A stretch of 64,000 nucleotides of DNA from Unio delphinus (GCA_029339505.1 JAQISU010000057.1:5600001-5664000); one strand, 5' to 3'; shown: positions 13,038 to 24,978, counted from the stretch's first letter. The notes: generated by a model from the sequence alone, not told the origin. A program made the numbers and translations.

Positions 13038-13068
<31 letters not shown>

Positions 13069-13089
13069 CATACATACATACATACATAC

Positions 13090-13146
<57 letters not shown>
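13010..13146. repeat. (CATA)n followed by (GA)n microsatellite
   Basis: About 80 bp of catacata units run directly into about 50 bp of gagaga. Open frames here on both strands are repeat translations. Confidence 0.95.
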
Positions 13147-13148
<2 letters not shown>

Positions 13149-13834
13149 TGTGTTTGTGTGCTGTATCATTGATACATATTTCATTAAAGGAAACTATTCT
13201 GCCAGATTTCATTTTAATGAAACGATTGTACAACAAACAGTATATGCAATATACAGCATTCATGCTATGCTTATATTTTTTGTAAATTGCATACAAATAC
13301 ACATATAAACGTTGCAACAAAGTTTACGATTAACTCCAGGAAGCTATGCTGATAAATGGAATGAACTCTTCACATCACTTTATAGTGTTTCCACATGAAA
13401 ATGTAGTTCTTCAACGATTGTGGCTTTTGACAATCCTTCTGGAAATTTGTTAATTTGCTTCTTCTTTTAATTTCAATCTTCTTTCATATTGATTAAATTA
13501 AATGAAAGAAGACAATTTAAAAACAAAAGAAAGTAAAGTACTACAGATATATAGCGTTCCGAGCAGTGAAGCAGCAGCCATTCGATAACATAGTTAGCAT
13601 ATCAAATTAAGTGTGGGAACACATTAAATGAATGACTAACTACTATAAGTCAATTGTAGCATTTACAGTTATTTACAGTAAATCATTGTTTTACTTTACT
13701 TGGTGATTGCCACTGACTATAACATTGTGTATACTACCAGCACCCTCGTGATTCAATATTGCTGATCCCATTAAATCCATAATGGAGTGGTATTTGCTGT
13801 TTTATTTTGTATATAAATAACTATTTTATTTCAG
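13147..13834. other. Intron, nothing firm recognised
   Basis: Near 13166-13196 the phrase tatcattgatacatatttcattaaaggaaact resembles part of the palindromic element seen at 23.6 and 24.36 kb. The remainder is unannotated. Confidence 0.45.
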
Positions 13835-13988
13835 CCAATATCCTGTACTGGACAAACTGGAATGATCAAATATTAAGCATATATACCAATGGTAGCTTCC
13901 AAAATGTGCTTTATGAAGATCATGGAAGTTATTTGGGGGACATTGTACATGGAGGGGGATACTTATACTTCACAGCATGGAATAAACA
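13835..13988 (+). CDS. LRP-like gene, exon with YWTD blade
   Basis: Acceptor ttatttcag, donor gtagtc, 154 bp, phase 1 in and phase 2 out. It encodes NILYWTNWNDQILSIYTNGS and GDIVHGGGYLYFTAWNK. This holds the best-preserved YWTD-type motif of the gene (YWTN) and a second strand with YFTAW. A (TCTA)n microsatellite begins about ten bases inside the intron. Confidence 0.92.
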
Positions 13989-13992
13989 GTAG

Positions 13993-13996
13993 TCTG

Positions 13997-14060
<64 letters not shown>
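13993..14060. repeat. (TCTA)n microsatellite next to splice donor
   Basis: About twelve tcta units then a few ttct units, starting roughly five bases after the donor at 13989. Length changes here could affect splicing of the preceding exon. Confidence 0.95.
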
Positions 14061-14061
<1 letters not shown>

Positions 14062-14439
14062 TAGTTTTGCCAGTATTTACCACGATGCAATTTGCATTTG
14101 CACCATATTTCCAGTTTGTTTAGGGCATCCTCACATATGTATGAAGTAAACCATATGATTGTGCTTTCATCACATTGGTAAATCTTCAGTTTCTTGAAAA
14201 GGATTTCATGATCCACCATGTCAAAAGCTTTCCTGAAATCTTAATACAGATCCTATTATTCTACCTTGATCAGGTGCTTGAAGTGATTTTTTTAGTTAGA
14301 AAGACCAATAAGTATTTTGTTTACTGGTTTCATTTGTGCATTGACATGAAGAGGTATCCTAGACAAATTATGTTGCTTGAAAATTTAGAGGAAAGAGGGT
14401 AAAGAAAACTTTTACAATCGTCTTTGATTTTATGACATC

Positions 14440-14870
14440 ACTAACTTCATTTCATACCGTTCTGAATTACTTTTGTTCTGTAAGATGTGCAGTCCATGTT
14501 CAGTACTCTGAATTACTGTTGTTCTGTAAGATGTGAGGTCAGTGTTCAATACTCTTAATTACTATTGTTCTGTAAGATGTGATGTCTGTGTTCAATACTC
14601 TTAATTACTATTGTTCTGTAAGATGTGAGGTCTATGTTCAATACTCTTTACTATGGTTATTCTGTAAGATGTGAGGTCTATGTTAAATACTCTGAACCAC
14701 TATGGTTCTGTAAGATGTGAGGTCTATGTTAAATACTCTGAATTACTGTTGTTCTGTAAGATGTGAGGTCTATATTCAATACTCTGAACTACTATTGTTC
14801 TGTCAGATGTGAGGTCTATATTCAATACTCTGAACTACTATTTGTTCTGTAAGATATGAGGTCTATCATT
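14440..14870. repeat. 46-bp minisatellite
   Basis: About nine copies of gttctgtaagatgtgaggtc followed by tatgttcaatactctgaatt. Spacing is 46 bp, for example 14475, 14521 and 14567. Confidence 0.9.
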
Positions 14871-15338
14871 GTCTCTCCTGGGTTAAGTGATTGGGAGTCA
14901 AATGAACTAAGCATTCTGCACTTTCCTTTTTGTAGAATTGACTAAGAATGTTGTTTGAGTTGTAGGAGTTTTATTTTCATGAGAAAGACTACACTGAACA
15001 ATTACCTCATACAAGGACCATCAACAAGTTGAAAAAGAATAGTCTCCCTTTGACTACTACCTACAAAAGTTTCTTTTGCACCCTCTTCACCCTGCCGATG
15101 CAACAACATGTGAAATTAATCTAAAAATTGAAACAGGATAAAATCTATGCATTTTTGAAAGATGATACCATCAATTGTGTCAATTTTCTCCTAGTGTCTC
15201 AATATTATGATTTCCTCTGTTATAGTTAGCTTGTGTTAGAATGATATATATATATAATATTCTGTGAATTTTTTCAACAATTAACACACAGAGGAAGGAG
15301 ATATGTAGCTTTTAAATGTTATTTCTTCAAAATTCCAG
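14871..15338 (+). other. Intron end
   Basis: No gene is recognised. The acceptor is aaaattccag before 15339. Confidence 0.6.
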
Positions 15339-15451
15339 ACATATTACAAGGATAAATCTTACCAACACTTCAGATGTTATGCAGCTTTTTGACCATGGGT
15401 TATTTGGTACACTTGAAGGTTTGGCTATTAATATTGGGGAGGAGCAACCAG
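15339..15451 (+). CDS. LRP-like gene, last YWTD blade exon
   Basis: This 113-bp exon enters in phase 2 and leaves in phase 1 with donor gtaaat. It encodes HITRINLTNTSDVMQLFDHG and GTLEGLAINIGEEQP. In the family this blade ends in L-x-I-x...Q-P just before the next EGF-like module, and the following exon supplies that module (QP then VNTLCANNNGNC). Confidence 0.9.
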
Positions 15452-15849
15452 GTAAATAAATTTAAAATGTGTTCCATGCAGTTATATATATATATTTAAT
15501 GGCTGTTTTGATCTGTCTTGATCATTTTGCAGCTCTGGATGCATTATCTCCAAAACAATCCACCAAAATTTGTTTGTTTTTTTATGTATGAACATGATTG
15601 GGTTTGTTATGAAAGCCAGCTATGCATATTCAATTTAATTTGCATATATTAATATGATCAGGTTGATTATAAAAGCAATTTATGCTTATTCAATTTAATT
15701 CATGTTAATTTGTCAGCAGAAAATAACATTTGTGTGTATATTTTTAAAATTTATTTTTAGTTTCAATCATCATTGTTTCTGTTATTTTGATTATGAATAA
15801 TGTCGCTACTGTGTCAGTGCAAACATTTTTATTAATTGAAGAATCTTTT
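15452..15849 (+). other. Intron, nothing recognised
   Basis: AT-rich sequence with short (AT)n runs. A two-copy phrase gcatattcaatttaatt occurs near 15624 and 15684. Confidence 0.5.
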
Positions 15850-16190
15850 ATAACCTTACAATGATGCAATGGTATCCCCTAAAGTTGTACAATGATCTAT
15901 GAATGCATATTGTATCCTTACAATGGTACAATGATGTATGAATGCATATTGTATCCTTACAATGGTACCATGGTGTATGGATGCATGTTGTATCCTTACA
16001 ATGGTACCATGGTGTATGGATGCATATTGTATCCTTACAATGGTACCATGGTGTATGGATGCAACCATAAGTCTACAATGGTGCAGTGGTGTAGGGATAC
16101 AGTGCAGCTGTATCCTTACAATGGTACATTTATGTAGGAATGCAATGATCTATCTCCCTACAATGGTACATTTATGTAGGGACAGCACTA
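15850..16190. repeat. 39-bp minisatellite
   Basis: About eight copies of tgtatccttacaatggtac followed by catggtgtatggatgcatat. The spacing is 39 bp, for example 15911 and 15950. It decays toward the right end. Confidence 0.9.
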
Positions 16191-16414
16191 GGTAAATGTT
16201 AAAAGTCAGCAAACAATTTATGTGATACAGATATTTACAAAGGCAACATATACTTGAAAAGAATTTGAAAACCAAAATGATCAATCGTAAAAATTCAGTG
16301 TTTATGAAATCGGAAGGAAACGATGATTCACTCATTAGTTGGAAGCAGATGAAACACTTATCCCCTTACATAAATGACACATTTCCTTTGCTGATGGATG
16401 AGGAAGAGTACATA

Positions 16415-16560
16415 GATCATCATCATCATCATCATCATCATCCATTTTGATTATCCAGGCCTTTTATTAATCCTCTAACGAGGATAGGCCTATCTGTTTT
16501 GTCTTGAGAGTATTCAACGCCTAGATAGAAGTAGATAGAAGTACTAATAAAAACGTAGCT
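16415..16560 (-). mobile_element. LINE 3' end fragment with (CAT)n tail
   Basis: A run of tcatcatcat is followed by ccattttgattatc, ggccttttattaat and aggcctatctgtttt. The same order occurs at 59825-59945. The two sites therefore share one LINE family in minus orientation whose 3' tail is a (ATG)n microsatellite. Confidence 0.75.
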
Positions 16561-17929
16561 TTTTGTATGATAATGATTTTCTAAAAGAGAATAAAAAGGT
16601 TCAAACATTACATTTAAAAATAACACAACTAAATATTATCATGAATCCATAGTGAGAAAAGAGAGCACATAAAAAAATAACACAAGTAAATGTTATGAAT
16701 CCATTGTGAGAAAAGAGAGTACATAAAAAAATTGTATTTGTGTTATGACGTTATTAAAATCAACTACAGTGTTCATCTAATTTGTCTGTTCATTGCTTCA
16801 TGAGTAAATTAGCTGGTTGTAGATTTTTTAAATAATACGCTTCATGCATAATACGCTTTGCTTGAAATGTGTAAAGTATGCGCAAGGTTTGGTTTATGAC
16901 AATGCAGTACGCCTGTAATTTTAGATTTGCTTTACGCCTGTACTTTGGTATGCTTTATGTCTGTAATATACGCCTGTACTTGTTGTGATTGACGCTTGTA
17001 TTTGAATATGTTTTACGTCTGTGATTTAAGCCTGTACTATAAATGGTTTACGCCTGTGATTTACGCCTGTACTTGAATATGTTTTATGCCTGTAATACAC
17101 CCTATTATGTATCTGAATACAGGCATACTAATTTAAATAATTTGCCTCTGTGTACGCCTAAAGTACGCTAGTATTTTGCCTGAGAATTGCACTTTTCTCA
17201 TATTCTCATAAGCCAAAGAGCACCCATATTTTAGGTGCAGAGTACATCTGTTTTGTTGTACGCCTATGATACAGGCGTATGATTTCGTATGGGCTGATAC
17301 AGGAAAAAAAATGGAAGTAAGCATTAATCAAATCCATAAGTACTGGATACTTACTGGCATCATATGAAGGCAGAGAATATATCAAATAAACTGTATAATT
17401 TGTTAGGATTATTATTAGATCTTCTTTAAGAGTCCACATCAGTTACTAACAGACTTCTACTGGATGTTTGTTATACCAAAATCAAAAACAATTTATGCCC
17501 AGTTGGTTCATCGTCATCAACATCAAATTTATTGAACCTTTTGTTAGAATCTTTCAATCGTTTGTTATAATCCTTAAACCATTTCTTAAGATCCTTAATT
17601 GTAGGTGTCTTTAGAATTCAGTTACAAATGTGTTTTATTCAGTTAAATAGCTGTTTTTTACAATCTTTTTGCACATTTTTGACAGCATTAACATGTTCAA
17701 ATGAAACTTTCTATATTGATTTAAAAGAACTTTGACAGTTGGATAGTTGATATGTAGCTGTTTTCTAAATCATTTTGCACATTTTTGACAGCATTAACAT
17801 GTTTTAATTAAACTTTCATTATTGATTTAAAAGAACTTTGACAGTTGAATAGTTTATGCTACATAGGCGTAGTTGTACATCTAAATTATTGACTTGTAAT
17901 AAATTGTTGTGAAGATTGTTTAATATACA
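16561..17929. other. Intron with ACGCCTGTA-type scattered repeats
   Basis: Between about 16900 and 17100 the 9-mer acgcctgta and variants recur irregularly in both complete and decayed form. At 17640-17870 a segment of roughly 107 bp (gcacatttttgacagcatta, gatttaaaagaactttgaca) is present in two tandem copies. No gene is seen. Confidence 0.6.
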
Positions 17930-19360
17930 CTAGACACATATACATGTAGTTATTTAATATACATAAGGTACACATCTATACAAACAAGGCACACATCATT
18001 CTAATTCAATAAAAACAAGGCACACATAACTATTTAATGTACACAAGGGACACATCTATATACACAATACACATATCATAGCTATTTAATATATGCAAGG
18101 CACACATCTTTACTATTCAGTATGCACACATCTTTACTTTGTAATATACACAAGGCACATATAGCTATTTAATATACGGAATGCACACATTTTTACTATT
18201 CAATATACACAAGGCACACATCTTTACTTTTTAATATACACAAGGCACACAGCTATTTAATATACACAAGGGAGACATCTATATACACAATGCTCATATC
18301 ATAGCTATTCAATATACACAAGGCATGCATAGCTATTTAATATACACAAGACACACATACCTATTTAATATACACAAGACACACATAGCTATTTAATATA
18401 CACAAGGCACATATGGCTATTTAATATACACAAGGCACGCATGGCTATTTAATATACACAAGACACACATAGCTATTCAATATACACAAGACACACATAG
18501 CTATTTAATATACACAAGGCACATATAGCTATTTAATATACACAAGGCACACGTAGCTATTTAATATACACAAGGGACACATCGATATACACAATGCACA
18601 TATAGCTATTTCATATACAGAATGCACACATTTTTACTATTCAATATACACAAGGCACACTTTACTACATGTATTAATATATACATGGCACATAGGGCAT
18701 AACCGATTAGCATTTTTCTACTGATTTCTGATTTTGGATTTTGGGCATGAAACTTTTCTGATTCCGGATACGATTCAATTAATCGGAAATGCTAAATTAA
18801 AAGGTTTTTCAAATTAACTTTTTAAACCGTGTTACACACGTTTTGCACATCACACCGACGTCACAAGGGGAAGGATATGGCAGGACTATAGCAAAATGCA
18901 ATGAAGTTCAAAGCCACAAAAAATCCATGATATTTTTTTATTTTTGTTTTTAAATTACTCTACTTTAACCATCATCTCTTTAAATACTTAAAAAAAAGAT
19001 TTTACCCTGTGTTGAACCTCCATTTTGCATTGTCATGTATTATCACATGATACATATATGTTCAAAATGGATACTGGAAAATAGCAATCGAGGTTATTTA
19101 TTAATGCACTATCGAATGACATGCAGTGTTAGACATGGTGCTATAGAAATTCAACTTTATTATTTTTATTATCCTAATCGGTCATTCCTGCTTTGTCCGA
19201 CTCCGATTAATCGGAAGTTCATACTAACCGGTGGAATCCGATTTCCGGATCAAAAGTCAGTTATGCCCTAATGGCACACATCTGTACTATTTAATATACA
19301 CCAGGCACATATCATAGCTATGTAATATAAATAGCACACACATCTGTACTATTTAAGAAG
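17930..19360. repeat. 28-bp minisatellite, interrupted by a hAT MITE
   Basis: The unit tatttaatatacacaaggca followed by cacatagc has a 28-bp period, clearest at 18330-18560. The array stops at the MITE (18693) and a few copies continue after 19279, so the MITE inserted into an existing array. Confidence 0.9.
18693..19270. mobile_element. Non-autonomous hAT-type transposon (MITE), 578 bp
   Basis: The ends are perfect 11-bp inverted repeats, tagggcataac and gttatgcccta. An exact 8-bp duplication atggcaca flanks it at 18685-18692 and 19271-19278. Both ends carry subterminal motifs of the kind aaccgatta and ctgattccgg, in opposite orientation (ccgattaatcgg near the right). An 8-bp duplication with short inverted ends is the hallmark of hAT elements. 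No transposase is encoded, so it would depend on one in trans. Confidence 0.9.
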
Positions 19361-19436
19361 TCCAAACATTGTATTGTTTTCAGAAACACCATTTAATTCA
19401 CAACAGTAATTTTCCCCATTTTACTTTTGTCTGAAG

Positions 19437-19562
19437 TGAACACCCTTTGTGCAAATAATAATGGCAACTGCAGTACATTCTGTCTTCCAACTTCTGTCGG
19501 ACGCTCATGCGCATGCAGTGATGATGTGGATCTGCTCTATGATGGCTTGACATGTAGCGATG
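19437..19562 (+). CDS. LRP-like gene, exon with EGF-like module 2
   Basis: The acceptor is tgtctgaag and the donor gtaaat; 126 bp, phase 1-1. It encodes NTLCANNNGNCSTFCLP, GRSCACSDD and LLYDGLTCSD, with six cysteines in LRP-type spacing. This module normally packs against the closing blade of the propeller. It completes the EGF-propeller-EGF block of the receptor. Confidence 0.92.
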
Positions 19563-20342
19563 GTAAATATCTGTCTTTTCATGACTTTTCCACTTTTTTC
19601 ACTATATGTTCTAAATGCAGCCTTCTATTTTAAAATGAAGGTCATGGCCTAATAATCTTCCTTTCCATGTATGTGTACTTGTGTGGATGAATTAGTGTGT
19701 GAGCAGATAATGTTGCAAAACACTGCAGACATCATTGTAGAAGATCTATTGCATTTCACAATTAATATGAAGGTCATGTGTATTGAACAATGTTTTGATC
19801 TTTGTTAATAATTCAGAAAAAGAATGTAACCTAACTAAATATTTCTTAATTAAACTCCCTGTTCGTTTTGTAGTGTAATAGTCACAGGACAAAGTCACTG
19901 GAGCTAACATTAGGAATACTTTTGTTTTCATCCATCTACTTAGATGGAGTTGCCTTTGTATAAAAAAAAGTTCAGAGTAAATGATCCATCTTCTTTGTCA
20001 TCTGCTCTTTTTCAACACTGTTGTAACAATATCCACTGAAATATTATCTTATGAATTCACCAAAAGTTAAATTATATTTTGAATATTTTTGCAATCATAT
20101 CATTGCATATATAGACTTGCATTATATTCCATAGACATTTTGTTTTTAAAAAAATACTATTAATGTTCAACAAAGCTCAAAGTCATTAACCCTTTCATTT
20201 TAAAAAGTTTTCTTAGAATTATGTTTTTATTTAAATTTGTTACTAAATTAATTTTACCTTTACCATATAGTCCTATATATGCTTTCCATTTAATAACATA
20301 TACTTGTTTGACCATTTAATTTGTTGTAATGTTTTTGATCAG
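19563..20342 (+). other. Intron, nothing recognised
   Basis: No element recognised. It ends in the acceptor gtttttgatcag. Confidence 0.6.
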
Positions 20343-20522
20343 CAATTCAATGTCCTGACAGAGTATGGAAAGGTAACATAACAGATCTATGTGCACGGAA
20401 TATTGGAGCTCGATGTGGTGTAGTTTGTGACCAAGGGTACAAGCCATCAACCAATAATATGTTACTGGACTGTCAGCTTAATGGTACTAGTGGAGTTTGG
20501 AACAACATGTACCCATGTAAAG
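20343..20522 (+). CDS. LRP-like gene, exon with Sushi/CCP module 1
   Basis: 180 bp, phase 1-1, donor gtatat. It encodes IQCPDRVWKGNITDLC, GARCGVVCDQGYKPS and a third part ending LDCQLNGTSGVWNNMYPCK. The pattern C-P ... C ... C-x-x-x-C-x-x-G-Y ... C ... W ... P-C is the Sushi (complement control) module. It has one module per exon in phase 1-1, as is usual for shuffled extracellular modules. Sushi modules mediate protein binding; the ligand is unknown. Confidence 0.9.
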
Positions 20523-21740
20523 GTATATACATCAAACAGTGATGCGACAATTAGATATATACTGTAATAACAACATTTATGTCAGAACAGCCTTTCCCTA
20601 TTCAGAAGCAAAAAGCTTTTTGTGGCATTTTATTTGTTAATTCTGTTTTTTGTTTCATTGTATTTGCCCTGAATGTGGTAAATGTTGTCAATATTTAGTT
20701 CTAGATAGATATTCCTTCCCAGTATTATATGCAAAGCTATTTCATTTCTGCTGCATGACTGGTGAATTTGAATTTTGAAGACTTGATTTTTGATTTATAC
20801 TTGTTTTCTTGACCGTCTTCATATACATATTTCCTGTATATGCTGTTATTGGTTTTTTTATTGAATTTTAATTTTAAATCTATTCCTGTCAAATTATTTC
20901 TGTGCATGGAAGTTTAGTTTTGATTGTTTTCCTGTCAAATTATATAAAATAAGTGTTCATGGCTTTTGTTGACAACAATGACTGGATACCATTGAGCAAG
21001 TTGCTTTTAAATAAAGGTATGGTTTGTATGTTCCCCAGTACTTTTACATTTGTTTTGGATAATGTTGAAGATTTTATGTATAACATTGCTTTACCTACAT
21101 TTTCATCCACTTTTTGCTTTATCTATGTCAGGGAAATATTATTGTCACTTGTTGTATTCTGTTTTTTTTCTGATGAGTATTATACATGGACTAGGAACTT
21201 TGTAATTCTGTTTTTGTTATTCATTTTAATGAGTAGAATGTGGAGTATGAACATTGTAAACGTCTTGATATTATTATAATTATCCACTGCCCAATGAAGT
21301 TGCGATGGGACAAATAAATAAACTCCATCCAACTGCTTTGGACAGTGAATATACAAATGGAACCTGTCATCCATGCAGCCATCATTCACATTTCATTTCT
21401 TTACCAAAACTCCATACTATTTTGAAATATGTCAATGTGACTTTATACAATATTGCACCAGAAGTCTCGATATGCCACTTTTTGCCTGTAGGAATTTGTC
21501 AGTTTCAGTATTTATTATTGTATTATTCATGATCTATCATTCACACTAATTTTTCATTAAAAATTGTACAGCCCTTCAGTATATCCCTGTGACATTTGGT
21601 ATACATATCAGAGTGGTAATTTAGGTGTGTTGTTTGCTAATATAAAACTTCTTCAATATCAGTTTAGTGGGTCAGGAATTTACATGATATTGTCTTATTT
21701 TTTTGTACAAGGTCAGATGTTGATTGTCAATATTTTTTAG
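20523..21740 (+). other. Intron, nothing firm recognised
   Basis: Contains a 108-codon hydrophobic open frame near 20953 that has no splice context or homology I recognise. It is T-rich sequence and I do not call it a gene. Confidence 0.55.
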
Positions 21741-21923
21741 CTTCAATAACATGCCCATCAACGGTGCCTAATGCAGTGATTTCACCAAGCTGTTCCCACT
21801 TACTGGGTACAAACTGTAGCTATACATGTGAGAGTGGATACCATGATGAGGGTCCCAGTCACATCCTATGTGTTAATGATAATAAGAATGGAGGCAAGTG
21901 GTCTGTTGACATTCCTTGCAAAG
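21741..21923 (+). CDS. LRP-like gene, exon with Sushi/CCP module 2
   Basis: Acceptor tattttttag and donor gtatgt flank 183 bp in phase 1-1. It encodes ITCPSTVPNAVISPSC, GTNCSYTCESGYHDEG and a tail KWSVDIPCK. The cysteine and tryptophan pattern is that of a Sushi module. Its nearest relative in the window is the preceding exon, suggesting tandem module duplication. Confidence 0.92.
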
Positions 21924-22572
21924 GTATGTATTTTGTTGACAACTTTCATATGGATTTATAAAAAGAATCGGATTATCAGAATATTGGGGATTTCTAAACA
22001 GAGATCAGGGAAATTATTTTATTTTAAGTATACTTGTGTTTTATCATTAACTGCAATTGCCTTTAATTAAAATGTCAGATATTATTAATAAAAATGTCCA
22101 TATCCATTGCTTTGAATGTAGTATATATAAATAGAACAATTTTTTACCTTGAATTAATTTTTGGGTTATGATTATGCAAATTACAAAGCGTTCACAACGG
22201 ACATAATTTTGTCTCATAGAATTAATATTATTTGCTATTCATACCTGTTTTTCATTTTCAGCTATAAATTCTTATTGGAGTCCATTATACTATTGTTAAC
22301 ACATACAAACATGGCCAAGTATGAATACATGAATGTCCATCAAATTGGTAAATGATGACTATAACTTGAAAGCATAATGCATCGGATTTGATCGATTTTA
22401 TTATGCAGTTAACCTTACCAGAATGACTTTTTGGTGGGATCAACATAAATTGGCTTCAGGTCACATTGTTCTTTTAATACTCTGGATTTATGTTTATAGC
22501 ATCCAAGAATTAAAACAGTACCTGTACATGAGTGTTCACATTAGTAAAAATGCATCCTTTGATTGTTGTCAG
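21924..22572 (+). other. Intron, nothing recognised
   Basis: AT-rich spacer ending in the acceptor gattgttgtcag. Confidence 0.6.
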
Positions 22573-22684
22573 GTGCTACCAAGACCGAAGCTCACAGTGA
22601 CTCAAGTCTATTAGGCGCTACAGTTGGAGTACCATTAATAATTGCTGTAGGAATTATCATAGTGATTGCAATTATCTTTATCAG
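22573..22684 (+). CDS. LRP-like gene, transmembrane exon
   Basis: 112 bp, phase 1 in and phase 2 out, donor gtaatt. It encodes a short stalk (GATKTEAHSDSSLLG) and one hydrophobic helix of about 23 residues, VGVPLIIAVGIIIVIAIIFI, followed by an arginine completed by the next exon. This makes the product a type I single-pass membrane protein. The last 40 bases and the donor are repeated downstream in the intron. Confidence 0.9.
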
Positions 22685-22862
22685 GTAATTGTAGGATTAT
22701 CATAATGGTTTTGATTATCTTTGCCAGGTAATTGAAGGGATTATCATAGTTGTTTTGATTATCATTGCCAGATAATTGAAGGGATTATCATAATGGTTTT
22801 GATTATTTTTGCCAGGTAAATGTATCGATTATCATAGTGGTTTTGATTATTTTTGCCACATA
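22685..22862 (+). repeat. 44-bp tandem duplication of exon end and splice donor
   Basis: The exon's last bases plus donor (attatc, tttatcag, gtaatt) are followed by four diverged copies with a 43-44 bp period, each ending gccaggtaa, gccagataa or gccacataa. Donor-like junctions fall at 22685, 22728, 22772 (GT changed to AT) and 22816. The copies in the intron look like decoy 5' splice sites. Confidence 0.85.
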
Positions 22863-22865
22863 ATT

Positions 22866-23083
22866 GTACTGATGTCTAGCACTGTATCATGATGTCCCAC
22901 CCAGTCACATTATCCTGACACCAGGCTGGCTAGTCCTAACACTAACCTCTTAATGCTGAGTGCCAAGTGAGGCAGCTGTTAGTAACATTTTAAAAAGTCT
23001 TTGGTATGACTTGACCAGAGTTTAAACCCACAACCTCCAGAATCCAAGGTTGATGCTCGTACCACTAGGCCACTGGAGCAGTG
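22866..23083 (-). mobile_element. tRNA-derived SINE, minus strand
   Basis: Same family as 59404-59720: tgatgtctagcactg, cccacccagtcacattatcc, ctgacaccagg. The tRNA-like head at high coordinates reads, on the minus strand, gctccagtggcctagtggta with a decayed B box (gggtttaaac). Diverged copy. Confidence 0.8.
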
Positions 23084-23597
23084 AGAGAGAGAGAAACAAA
23101 TTTATGGTCAGAAGTAATGGTAATTAAAGCAGAATAATGACTTAGATCAACTTTTTTAAATATATTAAAATATTTTAATTACCTATTGTTAGTTCATTGT
23201 TTCCCTTAGACTATATTCCACGTTAATTTCCTTGGACCTGCACATCAATGCATTGATGAGCATTTACTATTGAACAATCTATGTGTCTATGGACCTAGTA
23301 CTCTACTTCCTTCATTAAAACCAACTTTCATGTATAAATCATAAGTGTAACTTATATTGATTAATCAATGTGAATAAAAAAAGAAACTCAGAAATCAAAA
23401 CAATCAACATATCCATATGAAAAGGTCATTGAGGTCATTGTGAACAGGCACAAAATGACAGAACTACAGGTATGGCAGGGATGTGAGTTCATTCACTCAG
23501 TCAATACACAGTTGCCTCATTAATCTAACTTGGTACAAATGGCAAATTTGAATGCAATATAAATAAAATAAATATACAGTATATAAACTGTATCAAC
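23084..23597. other. Intron segment duplicated at 24.2 kb
   Basis: The stretch 23100-23230 (tttatggtcag, agcagaataatgacttagat, ttaattacct, ttaatttcc) recurs at 24210-24345. With the palindrome that follows each copy, this is a dispersed repeat or a local segmental duplication. Confidence 0.6.
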
Positions 23598-23705
23598 AAT
23601 ATACCACTCTTATACATTTTTCAATAAAAGGAAACTTGACAAGCCTCGTTTTCTTTTAATGAAAAATGTATAGATCTCGTGGTATATCATTGATACAGTG
23701 TATGC
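23598..23705. repeat. Palindromic repeat, copy 1
   Basis: Arms read tataccactc...tatacatttttcaataaaaggaaact and, in reverse, ttttcttttaatgaaaaatgtata...gtggtatatc, around the centre tgacaagcctcg. A second copy is at 24357-24465. This has the form of a small fold-back MITE. Confidence 0.75.
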
Positions 23706-24110
23706 ATGTATATATATGCAAATGTATATAACAATATATACATTTATACCACATGCATTAAAAATAACATATCATTTAAAGTGTTGGTATAATGCAGTTT
23801 GATATACCAATACAATTGGTATATCAATTTGTGATCCACCCATGGCACAGTAATATGCATATATAAACATTCTAGCAAACGTCTGCAGTTGATTCTAGAA
23901 CAATGATGAATTTCCAAGCTTTAATCATTAGTGACATATGAAAATAATGATAAAAGGTATTAATAATGATCTTTTTCTAAATGAATTTAGTATGGTACAC
24001 ATTTTCAACACAATCCTGAGTGAGAGAGAAAATGAATTTGTGCTGGATTAAAACCTTGAAATAGAAGATAAACCAAGTAACCTACAAGAATATGGTTTGT
24101 TGTAACAATA

Positions 24111-24116
<6 letters not shown>

Positions 24117-24172
<56 letters not shown>
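24117..24172. repeat. (GA)n microsatellite
   Basis: A run of agagag units of about 50 bp. Confidence 0.95.
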
Positions 24173-24175
<3 letters not shown>

Positions 24176-24356
24176 AACCAGAAACTGACAGAGAGACTGG
24201 GACAGAGAGAGAGTTTATGGTCGCTTGTACTGTTACTAAAACAGAATAATGACTTAGATCAAAATGTAAATATATTTTAAAAATTTAATTACCTCTTGTT
24301 GGTTCATCATTTTGCTTAGTTCTGAATCCACATTAATTTCCATGAGCCTGTATCAG

Positions 24357-24465
24357 TGATACACCATTCATATAAATTTTTCATTAAAAGGAAACTCGGG
24401 CAAGCCTCGTTTCCTTGGAATGAAAAATTTATACATCTCATGGTATATCATTGATACAGTGTACA
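24357..24465. repeat. Palindromic repeat, copy 2
   Basis: Same fold-back structure as 23598-23705, centred on gggcaagcctcg with arms aaatttttcattaaaaggaaac and gtttccttggaatgaaaaattt. It is flanked on the left by the same duplicated segment and on the right by a long (TA)n run (24471-24531). Confidence 0.75.
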
Positions 24466-24537
<72 letters not shown>

Positions 24538-24597
24538 CTACATATATATAGAGATATGTATACATATATAGTGATACATATACATACATATATTTTT

Positions 24598-24815
24598 GTT
24601 TTTAGGGTTTAACGCCATTTTTCAGCACATGATAGGCTATACATGGCGGAGGAAGAACCGGGGGAAACCCTCAGAAAGAACCACTGACCCACAAGAAGCT
24701 ACTGGCAAGCTTTCTCACATAACTACATTAGCCAAACCTTAGACTCGAACCCATGCAGACAGAAGTGAGATGGCAGAGATTCATAACAGAAAAGGCCACT
24801 CGGCCACTACATACA
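24598..24815 (-). mobile_element. tRNA-derived SINE (second family), minus strand
   Basis: On the minus strand it starts gtggccgagtggcc, continues with tctgtctgcatgggttcgagtc (B-box-like) and aatgtagttatgtgagaaag, and ends atggcgttaaaccct. The same order occurs on the plus strand at 56940-57205 and 56078-56300. The gagtggcc...gggttcgagtc pair resembles tRNA A and B boxes. Confidence 0.85.
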
Positions 24816-24978
24816 TATATAGACATACATATACAAACATAGAGATACATATACATACATATATATATAGATACAAATAAATACATTTGCATAGATACAT
24901 ATATATATATATATATATATAAAGAGAGAGAGATACATATACATATTTTTCTAATTTGATATTCACTTCGGTTTATAG

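Noticed and set aside
12982..13320. Open frames of about 100 codons on both strands
   Set aside because: They only translate the (CATA)n and (GA)n microsatellite.
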